Shown: positions 1 through 5,377 of the stretch, piece after piece
Position numbering within the stretch: the first letter of the stretch is position 1
Layout of the letters: the number at the start of each line of letters is the position of its first letter
Source: JAAYAY01 sp964429355
GTDB lineage: Bacteria; Planctomycetota; Planctomycetia; Pirellulales; Thermoguttaceae
DNA: 5,377 nucleotides
Assembly (NCBI GenBank): GCA_964429355.1
Contig: CAYSCH010000521.1
Location: 1-5,377, forward strand
Reading direction: 5' to 3'
The notes under the pieces: generated by a model
The model's input: only the letters and a program-made list of their open reading frames with translations
What the model was told of the DNA's origin: nothing
The model's database searches: none
Translations under genes and position numbers: made by a program

Positions 1-599
1 AGGTGCTCGCCGCCGTACAGCACCTTGGGCACCCGGATGTCCAGCCCCCGGCGCTCCACCGTCTCCGCGATCTGCACCAGGACGCTGGGCAGGCCGAGCA
101 GCGCCGTGGGCCGGAAGAGCTCCACGTAGCGCATCACGAGGTCGAGCTCGGCGTTGCCCGCGATGGGCAGGGAGACGCACCCCAGCTTCTCCAGGGCCTC
201 GGAGGCCACCAGGAAGCTCGTCCAGAGGTTGCCCGCCATGAACAGGTTGCCCACCGTGTTGTTGAGGCAGACGGCGTCGAACTGTTTGAGGTTGTTCTTC
301 TCGAAGACCGCGGGATCCCGCGAGATCACCGTGGTGAAGGTTCCCGTCTTCTCGCCCATGCGAGTGAAGGCCTGGCTGGCCGATTCAATGGAACCGTGGC
401 CGCCGTATCCGACATTACCCTCATAGATCAGGAGCTTGCGGGCCCCTTCGATCTCTGCGGGGGCTTCGGCCGGGAGGGCGGCTTCAATTGCGGCCTTCTC
501 CTCATCGGAGAGCTCGCGGCGCGGCCTTTGGGCAGATACGGAGTCGGCAAGGGTGAAGAACAAGGTGACGATCAGCGCTGTACGGACGATGTGTCTCAT
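1..599 (-). CDS. Secreted ThuA-like domain joined in frame to a CoA-ligase-like segment (partial, runs off the left edge; probable chimera)
   Basis: The open frame starts at the ATG at 597-599, after AGGAG, and runs 199 codons to the edge without a stop. Residues 1-23 are a signal peptide (MRHIVRTALIVTLFFTLADS, cleavage at VSA|Q). Residues 55-120, with KLLIYEGNVGYGGHGS, MGEKTGTF, VISRDPAVFEKNNLKQFDAV and LNNTVGNLF, match the N-terminal half of a ThuA-like (trehalose utilisation type) domain. Residues 121-200 do not continue as ThuA. They read LWTSFLVASEALEKLG, SLPIAGNAELDLVMRYVELF, ALLGLPSVLVQIAETVERRG and KVLYGGEHL, which resembles the middle of phenylacetate-CoA ligase / coenzyme F390 synthetase-type adenylating enzymes. 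Such cytoplasmic enzymes would not sit behind a signal peptide. All 25 codons ending in A or T lie in codons 1-105; the last 94 codons all end in G or C. The natural planctomycete gene is probably a complete ThuA-like protein co-transcribed with the oxidoreductase. The first half of the call is firm; the ligase match is from memory of the family. Confidence 0.8.
   Translation of the reverse strand, partial: MRHIVRTALIVTLFFTLADSVSAQRPRRELSDEEKAAIEAALPAEAPAEIEGARKLLIYEGNVGYGGHGSIESASQAFTRMGEKTGTFTTVISRDPAVFEKNNLKQFDAVCLNNTVGNLFMAGNLWTSFLVASEALEKLGCVSLPIAGNAELDLVMRYVELFRPTALLGLPSVLVQIAETVERRGLDIRVPKVLYGGEH
226..252. repeat. 9-bp direct repeat at the join
   Basis: AGGTTGCCC on the plus strand occurs at 226-234 and 244-252, with an 18-bp period. 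On the coding strand each copy falls in GGCAACCT, encoding GN-L. It overlaps the suspected junction, where short repeats can help template switching or mislead an assembler. Confidence 0.5.
240..285 (-). other. Probable join between two unrelated sequences
   Basis: The last A/T-ending codon of the left gene is AAA at 285-287, and the ThuA-like sequence is recognisable to about VGNLF (240-254, GTGGGCAACCTGTTC). Ligase-like sequence follows at once, and ligases of this type also carry a similar NLF segment here. The join therefore falls between about 240 and 285, most likely within the shared VGNLF codons. Everything at 1-239 may not belong to this genome. Confidence 0.65.
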
Positions 600-861
600 C
601 GGAGTGCTCCTGCTGGTTGGAGTCCAGGCCTCAGCCGGCTTCAGCCTGCTGCATAACCTGGCGACGCCAATTGAATGGTAGCCGTTTGGGCTTGCCCAAC
701 GCCTGGTCCCATTGGCACGTGGTTGTTCCTTGGAGGTGAGTGAGCTTTCTTTGCCGAACCCGGGCCAAGGCCGCGAGGCCTTCGAGCGCGGCAGACCGCA
801 CAGGTCTTATGCCTGCCACTTTCTTTGGCTGAATCCTGCCAACTGACAACGGTCCCTGGCG
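600..861 (-). other. 262-nt spacer between the oxidoreductase and ThuA-like genes, with small hairpins
   Basis: I see no convincing gene here. Several small inverted repeats are present. A bulged stem occupies 790-817 (GGTCTGCC pairing with AGACC and GGC). AAGGCC/GGCCTT (767-772 and 777-782) encloses a tetraloop that is GCGA on the plus strand. TTGGGC/GCCCAA lies at 686-699, and TGGCG-A-CGCCA at 659-669. CTTTCTTTG occurs twice, at 745-753 and 819-827. No hairpin is followed by a T tract on the minus strand, so none is an intrinsic terminator, and the operon may read through. I found no good promoter for the ThuA-like gene. The density of hairpins would suit a dispersed intergenic repeat or an mRNA-processing region, but this is not shown. 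Confidence 0.5.
607..611 (-). promoter_or_regulatory. Ribosome binding site of the ThuA-like gene
   Basis: AGGAG on the minus strand lies 7 nt before the ATG at 597-599. It fixes the start of the gene that runs off the left edge. Confidence 0.8.
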
Positions 862-2217
862 TCATACGCTCCATGGCTCACGAGTGGCCCGGGCACGCAG
901 CGCGTTGGCCTCGTGGTCGTCGAAGAACTCTTCTTTGACGGGATCCCACTTGAGGGCTCTTCCGGTCCAGAGAGCGATACAGCCCAGGTGGGAGAGGATC
1001 GTCGAGCATGCACCGATTTCAACATCGGCCCTGGGCCGCCGCCGGGTACGGATGCAGTCGAGCCAATCGCGGTGATTGGCCTCGACGGAATGGGCCTTGG
1101 AGACTTCCGCGTCCAGGAGGTTCGCCGGGTAGCAGCGGAGGAGTCCGAAGCGCTCGACGTGGACCCATCCCTTGTCGCCGACAAAGAGCACACCGAAGTT
1201 CTGGATCGGTGTATTCGGGTCCCAGCCTTCGGGGATGGCGTGTTTGCCGGGCTCCAACTGGGTCGCACAGACGATCTGGGTACCGTCGGCGTAGTTGAAC
1301 GTGAGGTGCGACGCGCCGTTGACCCCCGGAGGCAGGATCTCGACGGGGCCGTCGCCGTCTTTGCGGAGGCCCGCGTGGGCCGAGTCGAGATTGTGCACCA
1401 ATCCGGCGGTCATTCCGCCGGCGCCGAAGGCCCGGTTGCAGGTCCAGGGAACGACGTTCTTCGGTTCTCCCGCATGGTGGTACTGGTAGTTGTAAGGATA
1501 CCAGGGGCAGGGTCCGAGCCACATGTCCCAATCGATGCCCTTCGGCAGAGGCTCGGCGGGTAGATTCAAGTAGTCACTCACACCGCTGGCCGACACGTAG
1601 GCCAGCTTGACCTGGCCGATCCGGCCGGCATGGACCATCTCGAACGCCTTGAGGTACTCGGGTGAGTTGCGCTGCTGCAATCCAGTCTGGAAGACGACGT
1701 TGTGCCTGCGCACGGTCTCGGCCATGGTGCGGGCCTGGCGGATGGTCAGCGAAATAGGTTTTTCGCAGTAGATGTCCTTGCCGGCCTTCGCAGCCATGAC
1801 GGAGATGGCCGGGTGCCAGCGTTCGCCCGTGACAACGGTCACGGCCTGGATATCGTCGCGAGCGAGCAATTCGCGGAAATCGTTGTAGGCCTTGAAGCCG
1901 TGGAACTGGCCGCTCGGCTGTTTGGCTCCGTAGACTTCCTGGAGCACCTGGGTCGAATGATCGCGGCGCCAGGAGTCGACATCACAGAGAGCCAGGAGCT
2001 GCACGTCGGGGTAATCGGCAAGGATACGGAAATGGCCGCGGCCCATCATGCCGACGCCGATGGATCCAATGGTGATGCGGTTGCTGGGGGCGGTTGCCCC
2101 GTCGAGGCCCAGCACGGCCGAGCGCAGGGCGAGCGGGGCAGCCAGCGACCCGGCCACGGTGGCCGCTTGTTTGAGCATGTCGCGACGATTAAGGCGGGTG
2201 AGTCGTGTGCGTGTCAT
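862..2217 (-). CDS. Tat-exported Gfo/Idh/MocA family oxidoreductase
   Basis: This gene encodes a 451-aa protein (453 aa from the upstream ATG at 2223; numbering here follows the longer form). It begins with a twin-arginine signal, NRRDMLK (12-18), followed by an Ala/Leu-rich segment. An NAD(P)-binding Rossmann fold follows, with ITIGSIGVGMMGRGHF (50-65), then the family's YCEKPIS motif (152-158) with the conserved lysine at 155. The C-terminal substrate domain contains DWDMWLGPCPWYPYN (231-245), GAGGMTAGLVHNLD (267-280), NFGVLFVGDKGWVHVE (342-357) and RPRADVEIG (396-404). The length and tail EEFFDDHEAN (431-440) fit secreted planctomycete members. Family enzymes carry out NAD(P)-dependent oxidation, reduction or related steps on sugars and polyols, and Tat export suggests folding with the cofactor before transport. 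The substrate is unknown. One oddity is that the Asp normally four residues before His277 is Ala273. It is coupled to the HEAT gene; the ThuA-like gene follows after 262 nt. Confidence 0.93.
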   Translation of the reverse strand: MTRTRLTRLNRRDMLKQAATVAGSLAAPLALRSAVLGLDGATAPSNRITIGSIGVGMMGRGHFRILADYPDVQLLALCDVDSWRRDHSTQVLQEVYGAKQPSGQFHGFKAYNDFRELLARDDIQAVTVVTGERWHPAISVMAAKAGKDIYCEKPISLTIRQARTMAETVRRHNVVFQTGLQQRNSPEYLKAFEMVHAGRIGQVKLAYVSASGVSDYLNLPAEPLPKGIDWDMWLGPCPWYPYNYQYHHAGEPKNVVPWTCNRAFGAGGMTAGLVHNLDSAHAGLRKDGDGPVEILPPGVNGASHLTFNYADGTQIVCATQLEPGKHAIPEGWDPNTPIQNFGVLFVGDKGWVHVERFGLLRCYPANLLDAEVSKAHSVEANHRDWLDCIRTRRRPRADVEIGACSTILSHLGCIALWTGRALKWDPVKEEFFDDHEANALRARATREPWSV

Positions 2218-2226
2218 GGCCATGGG

Positions 2227-2231
2227 CTCCT
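2227..2231 (-). promoter_or_regulatory. Ribosome binding site that decides the oxidoreductase start
   Basis: AGGAG on the minus strand overlaps the TAG stop codon of the HEAT gene. It is only 3 nt from the ATG at 2221-2223 but 9 nt from the second ATG at 2215-2217, so the second is the better start. The overlap with the upstream stop codon suggests translational coupling of the two genes. Confidence 0.75.
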
Positions 2232-4350
2232 ACTTCTTTTCGGGTTCCTGCGCTCGGGACTCAATGTCGCGAAGCACCTTGGGAATTTGCTGCTGGAGGG
2301 CCGGGTCTTGTACGAGCGGCTGGATTCTCTTGAGGGCCTCAGCCGCCTGGTCGGGATGCGACTGGCTGAGCCCCTTCGCCAGTGTGAACACCGCCGGCAC
2401 AGCGGAGCCCTTCAGCTCGGCATCGTCCAGCAGCGAGAGGAGCAGCGTCAGGGCGTCGGGCGTGCGAACCGCCGACAACCGTTCCACAAACAATTCCTTG
2501 TCTTCCGCTCGCTTCGCCAGTTTCATCGCGTCGCGAAGCATCTCGAACGTCTTTTCCGCTGGCCGATCGCTGGCCAGTGCGACCACTCGGGCATAGGCCC
2601 TCAGCGACCAGGTGCGGTACGATTCCACGTCGCTCGTCCTGGCAATCTGGAGCAGTTCGTCGGCCACGGATGCGTCGGGCCAGTTGGCAAGGGCTCGATA
2701 GCCGGCATCCCGGACGGCCACCTCGGTGCTCCCCATGGCCTTGCGGACGGCGGGGAGAGCTTCCCCGCCGCCGATCCGGGCCAGGGTGGGCAGGAGCGCG
2801 CACTGAGCGTTGGCGTCCCCCTTCTCCATGGCGGCCAACAGCGGCGCCGAACGCTGAGCGGGGTCGGCAATCTGCTGGCAACTCAGCCAGACGGCACGGC
2901 CGGCCGCTTCCCTCTGGTCGCCCGGAGCAGTCCTGCAGAGGAGTGCCACCAGGGCATCCGCATCTTTGGCTGACGCCATGATTTCCAGGGCCTTGAGGGC
3001 CTCGACTCGCGTGGCTGCGTTTGGGGATTCCGCCGCTTTGAGAAAGGCAGGCACACAATCGGGCGACCGCCTCGCCAGGGCGCACTGGACGATCACCGGC
3101 GGAAGGTCCTGGGCCTGATCCATCCAGGCGATGAGTGCCTGGTTGGCGCCCTCGGCCGGCATGAGCCGCAACGTTTCGAACGTCGCCTCGCGGACTGCTG
3201 CGTCTTCGGTGCCTGCCACCAGGGCGGCCAGCCTGGGAACATCCTCGGAGGCTGCCGAGCGGACCAAGGCCGTCAGGGCGGCCCTGCGCACCTCGACATC
3301 CGGCTGATCGAGTTCCTTGAGGGCGGCCTGGCGAATTGCCTCGTTTCCGCGGTCTTTGAAACTCAGGAAGGCCGCGATCTTACCGGCCGCGGGGAGGTTG
3401 TTGATCCCGGTGGCGATCGTTTGAATCTGTTCCGGTTTACCGATTCCGACGACGCAGTCGGCGGCGACTGCCCGTTTCCACGGTTCCTCGGCGGCCAGCC
3501 CGGCAAGGATCATGCTGAGCGATTCGGACGGTTTGGCAGCAATGAGACCGCGATAGGCGGCGGCTCGAACACGCTCCGAGTCGGCCGTCAACAGCGACTC
3601 GCAAATCTTGGCGGCAGCCTCGTGCTCGCCCCGTTGGCAGAGCGACTCGGCGGCATCCAGTTGGGCATCGACAAGCGTTGTTTGCAGCGCCGGCGGCGTC
3701 TTGCCTGCAAAGGCCTGAAGTGCTTCGGCTGCAGCGGCGGTGCCGATGCGCCCCAGGGCCACGAGGCACACTTCGCGAAGCTGGGTGTCGTCTTGTTCGA
3801 GGAATGGCGCGATGACCGGAACGGCATCCGCATCGGCGAGTCTTCCCAGCGAGACAACCACACCGAACTTTTTCAGGCCCTCGGTCTTTCCGAGCATTTC
3901 GCGGAGGGTCTTCATGGCCGCAGGGCTGGCGATGCCTTCCAGGGCGAAGCGTGCCATGTAGGACATGCGCGGGTTGGGGAGCAAGGCAGCCAGGGCCGGG
4001 AGCGAGCCTTCCGAGCCGACGATCGCCAGTTGGCGACAGGCGTAGTCCTTGGCCAGATCGGTTGCATCGCCCTGGAGGATGGCCGTGAGACGGCCCTCCA
4101 GATCCGCACGGGTTTTCTCATCGGTTCGCGACGCCACCACGGCCTGGCGAATGGGACCGAAAACCCCCAGATCCTGGCCGAGCTCCAATTTCACCAGGGT
4201 CTGGAACGCCTGATCGAGGGGAGGGTTGGCGCCGACCTCCGATTGGGCGGACGCCGCCTGGACGGCAAGTACTGCAATCAGGCACGCCCAGAAGGGAGCA
4301 GCACCGGGGGAATGCTTCGGGACAAGAACGAAATCGGGTGAGGTGTACAT
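2230..4350 (-). CDS. Secreted HEAT-repeat domain protein
   Basis: This gene encodes a 706-aa protein counted from the ATG at 4348-4350. A signal peptide is visible: a hydrophobic segment FWACLIAVLAVQA followed by the cleavage site ASA|Q at about residue 35. The rest is almost entirely alpha-helical and rich in Ala and Leu. It contains repeated helix pairs of HEAT / PBS-lyase type, for example FGVVVSLGRLADADAVPVI, REVCLVALGRIGTAAAAEAL, VRRAALTALVRSA, VREATFETLRLMPA, TRVEALKALEIMAS and VRDAGYRALANWPDASVA. Such solenoids usually bind other proteins or act as scaffolds. No catalytic domain and no CxxCH haem motif are present. It is the first gene after the promoter at 4428-4456, and its TAG stop lies within the ribosome binding region of the oxidoreductase gene 12 nt on. 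A TTG at 4363-4365 would add five residues, but it has no ribosome binding site; the ATG has only a weak GGA 10 nt upstream. The partner is unknown. Confidence 0.88.
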   Translation of the reverse strand: MYTSPDFVLVPKHSPGAAPFWACLIAVLAVQAASAQSEVGANPPLDQAFQTLVKLELGQDLGVFGPIRQAVVASRTDEKTRADLEGRLTAILQGDATDLAKDYACRQLAIVGSEGSLPALAALLPNPRMSYMARFALEGIASPAAMKTLREMLGKTEGLKKFGVVVSLGRLADADAVPVIAPFLEQDDTQLREVCLVALGRIGTAAAAEALQAFAGKTPPALQTTLVDAQLDAAESLCQRGEHEAAAKICESLLTADSERVRAAAYRGLIAAKPSESLSMILAGLAAEEPWKRAVAADCVVGIGKPEQIQTIATGINNLPAAGKIAAFLSFKDRGNEAIRQAALKELDQPDVEVRRAALTALVRSAASEDVPRLAALVAGTEDAAVREATFETLRLMPAEGANQALIAWMDQAQDLPPVIVQCALARRSPDCVPAFLKAAESPNAATRVEALKALEIMASAKDADALVALLCRTAPGDQREAAGRAVWLSCQQIADPAQRSAPLLAAMEKGDANAQCALLPTLARIGGGEALPAVRKAMGSTEVAVRDAGYRALANWPDASVADELLQIARTSDVESYRTWSLRAYARVVALASDRPAEKTFEMLRDAMKLAKRAEDKELFVERLSAVRTPDALTLLLSLLDDAELKGSAVPAVFTLAKGLSQSHPDQAAEALKRIQPLVQDPALQQQIPKVLRDIESRAQEPEKK

Positions 4351-4380
4351 GTCGTCGATGTCCAAGGGTGGGAAGTGGGG

Positions 4381-4408
4381 GCGGGAAACGCGTGCGTTCG
4401 GCGGGAAA
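4381..4408. repeat. Two direct copies of GCGGGAAA, 20 bp apart, in the leader region
   Basis: GCGGGAAA occurs at 4381-4388 and again at 4401-4408, read on the plus strand. Both copies lie just downstream of the predicted transcription start of the HEAT operon. The 20-bp period is about two helical turns, so both copies would face the same side of the DNA. They may be operator half-sites, or may be coincidence in a GC-rich leader. Confidence 0.35.
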
Positions 4409-4427
4409 TCACCCGGACGCTGCTGTG

Positions 4428-4456
4428 AGCGTAGTGGATGCAGAACCGAGAGTCAA
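4428..4456 (-). promoter_or_regulatory. Sigma70-type promoter of the HEAT-Gfo operon
   Basis: The minus strand has TTGACT (4451-4456), a spacer of exactly 17 nt, then TACGCT (4428-4433). The -35 matches consensus at five of six bases. The -10 keeps the key T, A and final T. The predicted transcription start is near 4421, giving a leader of about 70 nt before the ATG at 4350. The promoter lies downstream of the preceding terminator, as expected for an independent unit. Confidence 0.7.
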
Positions 4457-4459
4457 GAA

Positions 4460-4483
4460 AATCGGTTCCATTCGTTACCGATT
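4460..4483. promoter_or_regulatory. Inverted repeat next to the -35 box, possible regulator site
   Basis: AATCGGT (4460-4466) and ACCGATT (4477-4483) are perfect 7-bp arms with a 10-bp spacer. The near arm ends 3 bp upstream of the TTGACT -35 element of the HEAT operon promoter. This is a usual place for an activator or repressor dimer. No regulator gene is present in the window, so the assignment rests on symmetry and position only. Confidence 0.4.
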
Positions 4484-4544
4484 CCTGAACAACGCACCGA
4501 GTTGCTGGACCGAAGGGGCCTGTGAGTCGGCATTGGACCGCATC

Positions 4545-4559
4545 TTCCGGTCACCGGAA
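4545..4559. repeat. Short palindrome in the intergenic region
   Basis: TTCCGGT and ACCGGAA form 7-bp arms around a single central base (4552). The site lies between the terminator and the HEAT operon promoter, about 90 bp upstream of the -35 element. It could be a protein-binding site or chance; nothing else in the window repeats it. Confidence 0.4.
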
Positions 4560-4602
4560 CATATGCCGAGGTGCGAGCAAGAGAAGGACTGGCAAACCAC
4601 CC

Positions 4603-4638
4603 AAAAAAAGACCGCGCCGGGGGATCTCCCGGCGCGGT
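4603..4638 (-). terminator. Strong rho-independent terminator of the DUF1559-lipoprotein operon
   Basis: On the minus strand there is a perfect 11-bp GC-rich stem, ACCGCGCCGGG with CCCGGCGCGGT, around a 6-nt loop (positions 4611-4621 and 4628-4638). One C follows and then seven T (4603-4609). It begins 18 nt after the lipoprotein stop codon, so it should end that transcript and separate it from the HEAT-repeat operon. Confidence 0.93.
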
Positions 4639-4656
4639 TTCGAGAACTGTGGAATG

Positions 4657-5130
4657 TCACTTGCTCTGAAGCGGAAAGTCAACCGTATTCGAACCTGCAT
4701 CGGTGACAGTAGCCGTGAGTCCGGATTCGTTCGGAGTCGCGTACTTCTGGGGAAGCACATTTTTCGACTCCGTGGTCGCGGTGGGCGACATGACGGGCAT
4801 GCTTCCGTCAGACGGTGGCGCTCCTCCAGATGGCTTCACTTCGGTGTGAACCTGCTTGATAACCGTTACCTTGTAACTTCCGGGCACTGCTCCACGCTTC
4901 TCAACGCCGCCGGTCTGGAGCGTATACTGGCCAGACGCATCGGTTGTCCCGGCGGCTGCCACACCTTCTGCCGACTCGGGCATGAAGGTGACGGTGGCGC
5001 CCTCGACGGCTTCGCCATCGAGGGTCACCGTACCGCTTACGGCGACGACCTGATACTTGTCGGAACTGCCTTGGCATCCTGCAAGCACACAGATACCGAG
5101 AATCGGCAGCCAATTCCTGATACGTTTCAT
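4657..5130 (-). CDS. Lipoprotein with carboxypeptidase-regulatory-like (transthyretin-like) domain
   Basis: This gene encodes a 157-aa protein with a lipoprotein signal peptide: basic MKRIR, a hydrophobic stretch, then the lipobox LAGC with the lipidated cysteine at residue 19. Residues 31-49 read VSGTVTLDGEAVEGATVTF, followed by GTTDASGQYTL (61-71) and GAVPGSYKVTV (80-90). These are the strands of a carboxypeptidase D regulatory-like beta-sandwich, very common in planctomycete lipoproteins. Residues 100-120 are a Pro/Ser/Gly-rich loop. Residues 126-154 (LPQKYATPNESGLTATVTD and onward) form the usual C-terminal part, in which the matured chain is said to be fit to bear 'additional' strands. 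It should be anchored in a membrane and face outward. No enzyme residues are visible, and a binding or structural role is only a guess. It lies 26 nt behind the DUF1559 gene and 18 nt before a strong terminator, so it is the last gene of that operon. The start is supported by the AAAAGGA site. Confidence 0.9.
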   Translation of the reverse strand: MKRIRNWLPILGICVLAGCQGSSDKYQVVAVSGTVTLDGEAVEGATVTFMPESAEGVAAAGTTDASGQYTLQTGGVEKRGAVPGSYKVTVIKQVHTEVKPSGGAPPSDGSMPVMSPTATTESKNVLPQKYATPNESGLTATVTDAGSNTVDFPLQSK

Positions 5131-5138
5131 GCGATTTG

Positions 5139-5145
5139 TCCTTTT
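5139..5145 (-). promoter_or_regulatory. Ribosome binding site of the lipoprotein gene
   Basis: The minus strand reads AAAAGGA, followed by 8 nt and then the ATG at 5128-5130. The spacing supports that start codon. The site lies in the 26-nt gap after the DUF1559 stop codon. Confidence 0.75.
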
Positions 5146-5156
5146 GTCCCTCGCGA

Positions 5157-5377
5157 TTACGGAAGCGTCACAGTTTCTCGTCCATTCATGGATCCCATCG
5201 CACCCCAGACTCCGTAAGGGGATGCGCCGCCGTTGACAGCCGCCGCCGACAGTCCACCCGTGGGGGCGGCTCCCGTGTCAATCGTCTCGGTGACGAAACG
5301 CACGGACCCGTCTCCCAAAGCGACGTTGGCTCCACCGGGGTGCTGGCTTGAGGCAGTGTTCAGGACCCACACATAGT
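5157..5377 (-). CDS. DUF1559 family protein, C-terminal end only (gene runs off the right edge)
   Basis: Only the last 72 full codons are present, ending in TAA at 5157-5159. The frame stays open to the window edge: the codon before the GTG at 5370-5372 is TAT (Tyr), so that GTG is an internal valine and not a start. The fragment contains HPGGANVALGDGSVRF, which is the H-X9-DG motif at the C-terminus of planctomycete DUF1559 proteins. It ends in a Gly-rich tail with GVWGAMGSMNG, also usual for this family. Complete family members normally begin with a type IV pilin-like N-methylation helix and a prepilin cleavage site, which would lie outside this window. They are secreted or surface proteins, found in large paralogous families in planctomycetes, with no firmly established function. 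The lipoprotein gene follows 26 nt downstream, an arrangement often seen for DUF1559 genes, so the two are probably co-transcribed. The family call is firm; the role is unknown. Confidence 0.92.
   Translation of the reverse strand, partial: YVWVLNTASSQHPGGANVALGDGSVRFVTETIDTGAAPTGGLSAAAVNGGASPYGVWGAMGSMNGRETVTLP

Noticed and set aside
3..656. A 217-codon open frame on the plus strand at the left edge
   Set aside because: The minus-strand frame over the same region has a signal peptide, a good ribosome binding site and recognisable domains, so the plus frame is a shadow.
686..699. TTGGGC/GCCCAA hairpin as a terminator after the oxidoreductase gene
   Set aside because: The stem is short, the loop is only 2-4 nt, and no T run follows on the minus strand.
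631..849. A 72-codon minus-strand open frame in the spacer
   Set aside because: It has no clear ribosome binding site, no recognised family, and is rich in Arg, Ala and Gln in a way typical of chance frames in GC-rich DNA.
1702..2973. A 423-codon open frame on the plus strand
   Set aside because: It lies opposite the oxidoreductase and HEAT genes, crosses the boundary between them, and has no recognisable domain. It is a shadow frame of GC-rich coding sequence.
3421..4341. A 306-codon open frame on the plus strand
   Set aside because: It is wholly antisense to the HEAT-repeat gene and reads as low-complexity mirror sequence with no family features.
4351..4365. TTG at 4363-4365 as the start of the HEAT gene
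   Set aside because: The sequence before it is C-rich with no ribosome binding site; the ATG at 4348-4350 is more likely.
1..5377. CRISPR array, tRNA or rRNA gene, insertion sequence
   Set aside because: No regularly spaced repeats, cloverleaf, ribosomal RNA signature, transposase or long terminal inverted repeats were seen on reading both strands.

Overview
The window looks like part of a planctomycete chromosome or metagenome contig (phylum Planctomycetota). This is inferred from three things. There is a DUF1559 protein end with an H-X9-DG motif, followed by a small lipoprotein with a carboxypeptidase-regulatory-like domain. There is a Tat-exported Gfo/Idh/MocA oxidoreductase with a CEKP motif. 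There is also a large secreted HEAT-repeat protein next to a ThuA-like gene. All five genes lie on the minus strand, so the window reads from right to left.

Right part (about 4600-5377): the C-terminal end of a DUF1559 protein enters from the right edge. A 157-aa lipoprotein follows after 26 nt with a good ribosome binding site. This unit closes at a strong intrinsic terminator (4603-4638) 18 nt beyond the lipoprotein stop. Middle part (about 860-4560): a gene-free stretch of about 250 nt holds a clear sigma70-type promoter (TTGACT-17-TACGCT) flanked by inverted and direct repeats. It drives a HEAT-repeat protein gene and, 12 nt behind it, a Gfo/Idh/MocA oxidoreductase gene whose ribosome binding site overlaps the HEAT stop codon. 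Left part (1-861): a 262-nt spacer with several small hairpins but no terminator leads to a gene running off the left edge. That gene has a signal peptide and the start of a ThuA-like domain. Secreted ThuA and Gfo/Idh/MocA proteins often occur together in planctomycetes, where they are thought to act on sugars or sugar derivatives in the periplasm. The substrate cannot be read from the sequence.

The most notable observation is that the leftmost gene is a chimera. Codons 1 to about 120 read as signal peptide plus ThuA-like domain, with mixed third-base use. From about codon 113-121 onward the frame continues unbroken into what looks like the middle of a phenylacetate-CoA ligase / coenzyme F390 synthetase-type adenylating enzyme. 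The last 94 codons all end in G or C. The join lies at a short stretch (GTGGGCAACCTGTTC) that could encode VGNLF in both families. Because it sits at the window edge, an assembly or library chimera is the likeliest explanation; a real fusion is possible. A second point is that the oxidoreductase has alanine where the family usually has the Asp of its D-x-x-x-H catalytic pair. I do not see a convincing new biological system, CRISPR array, RNA gene or mobile element here.
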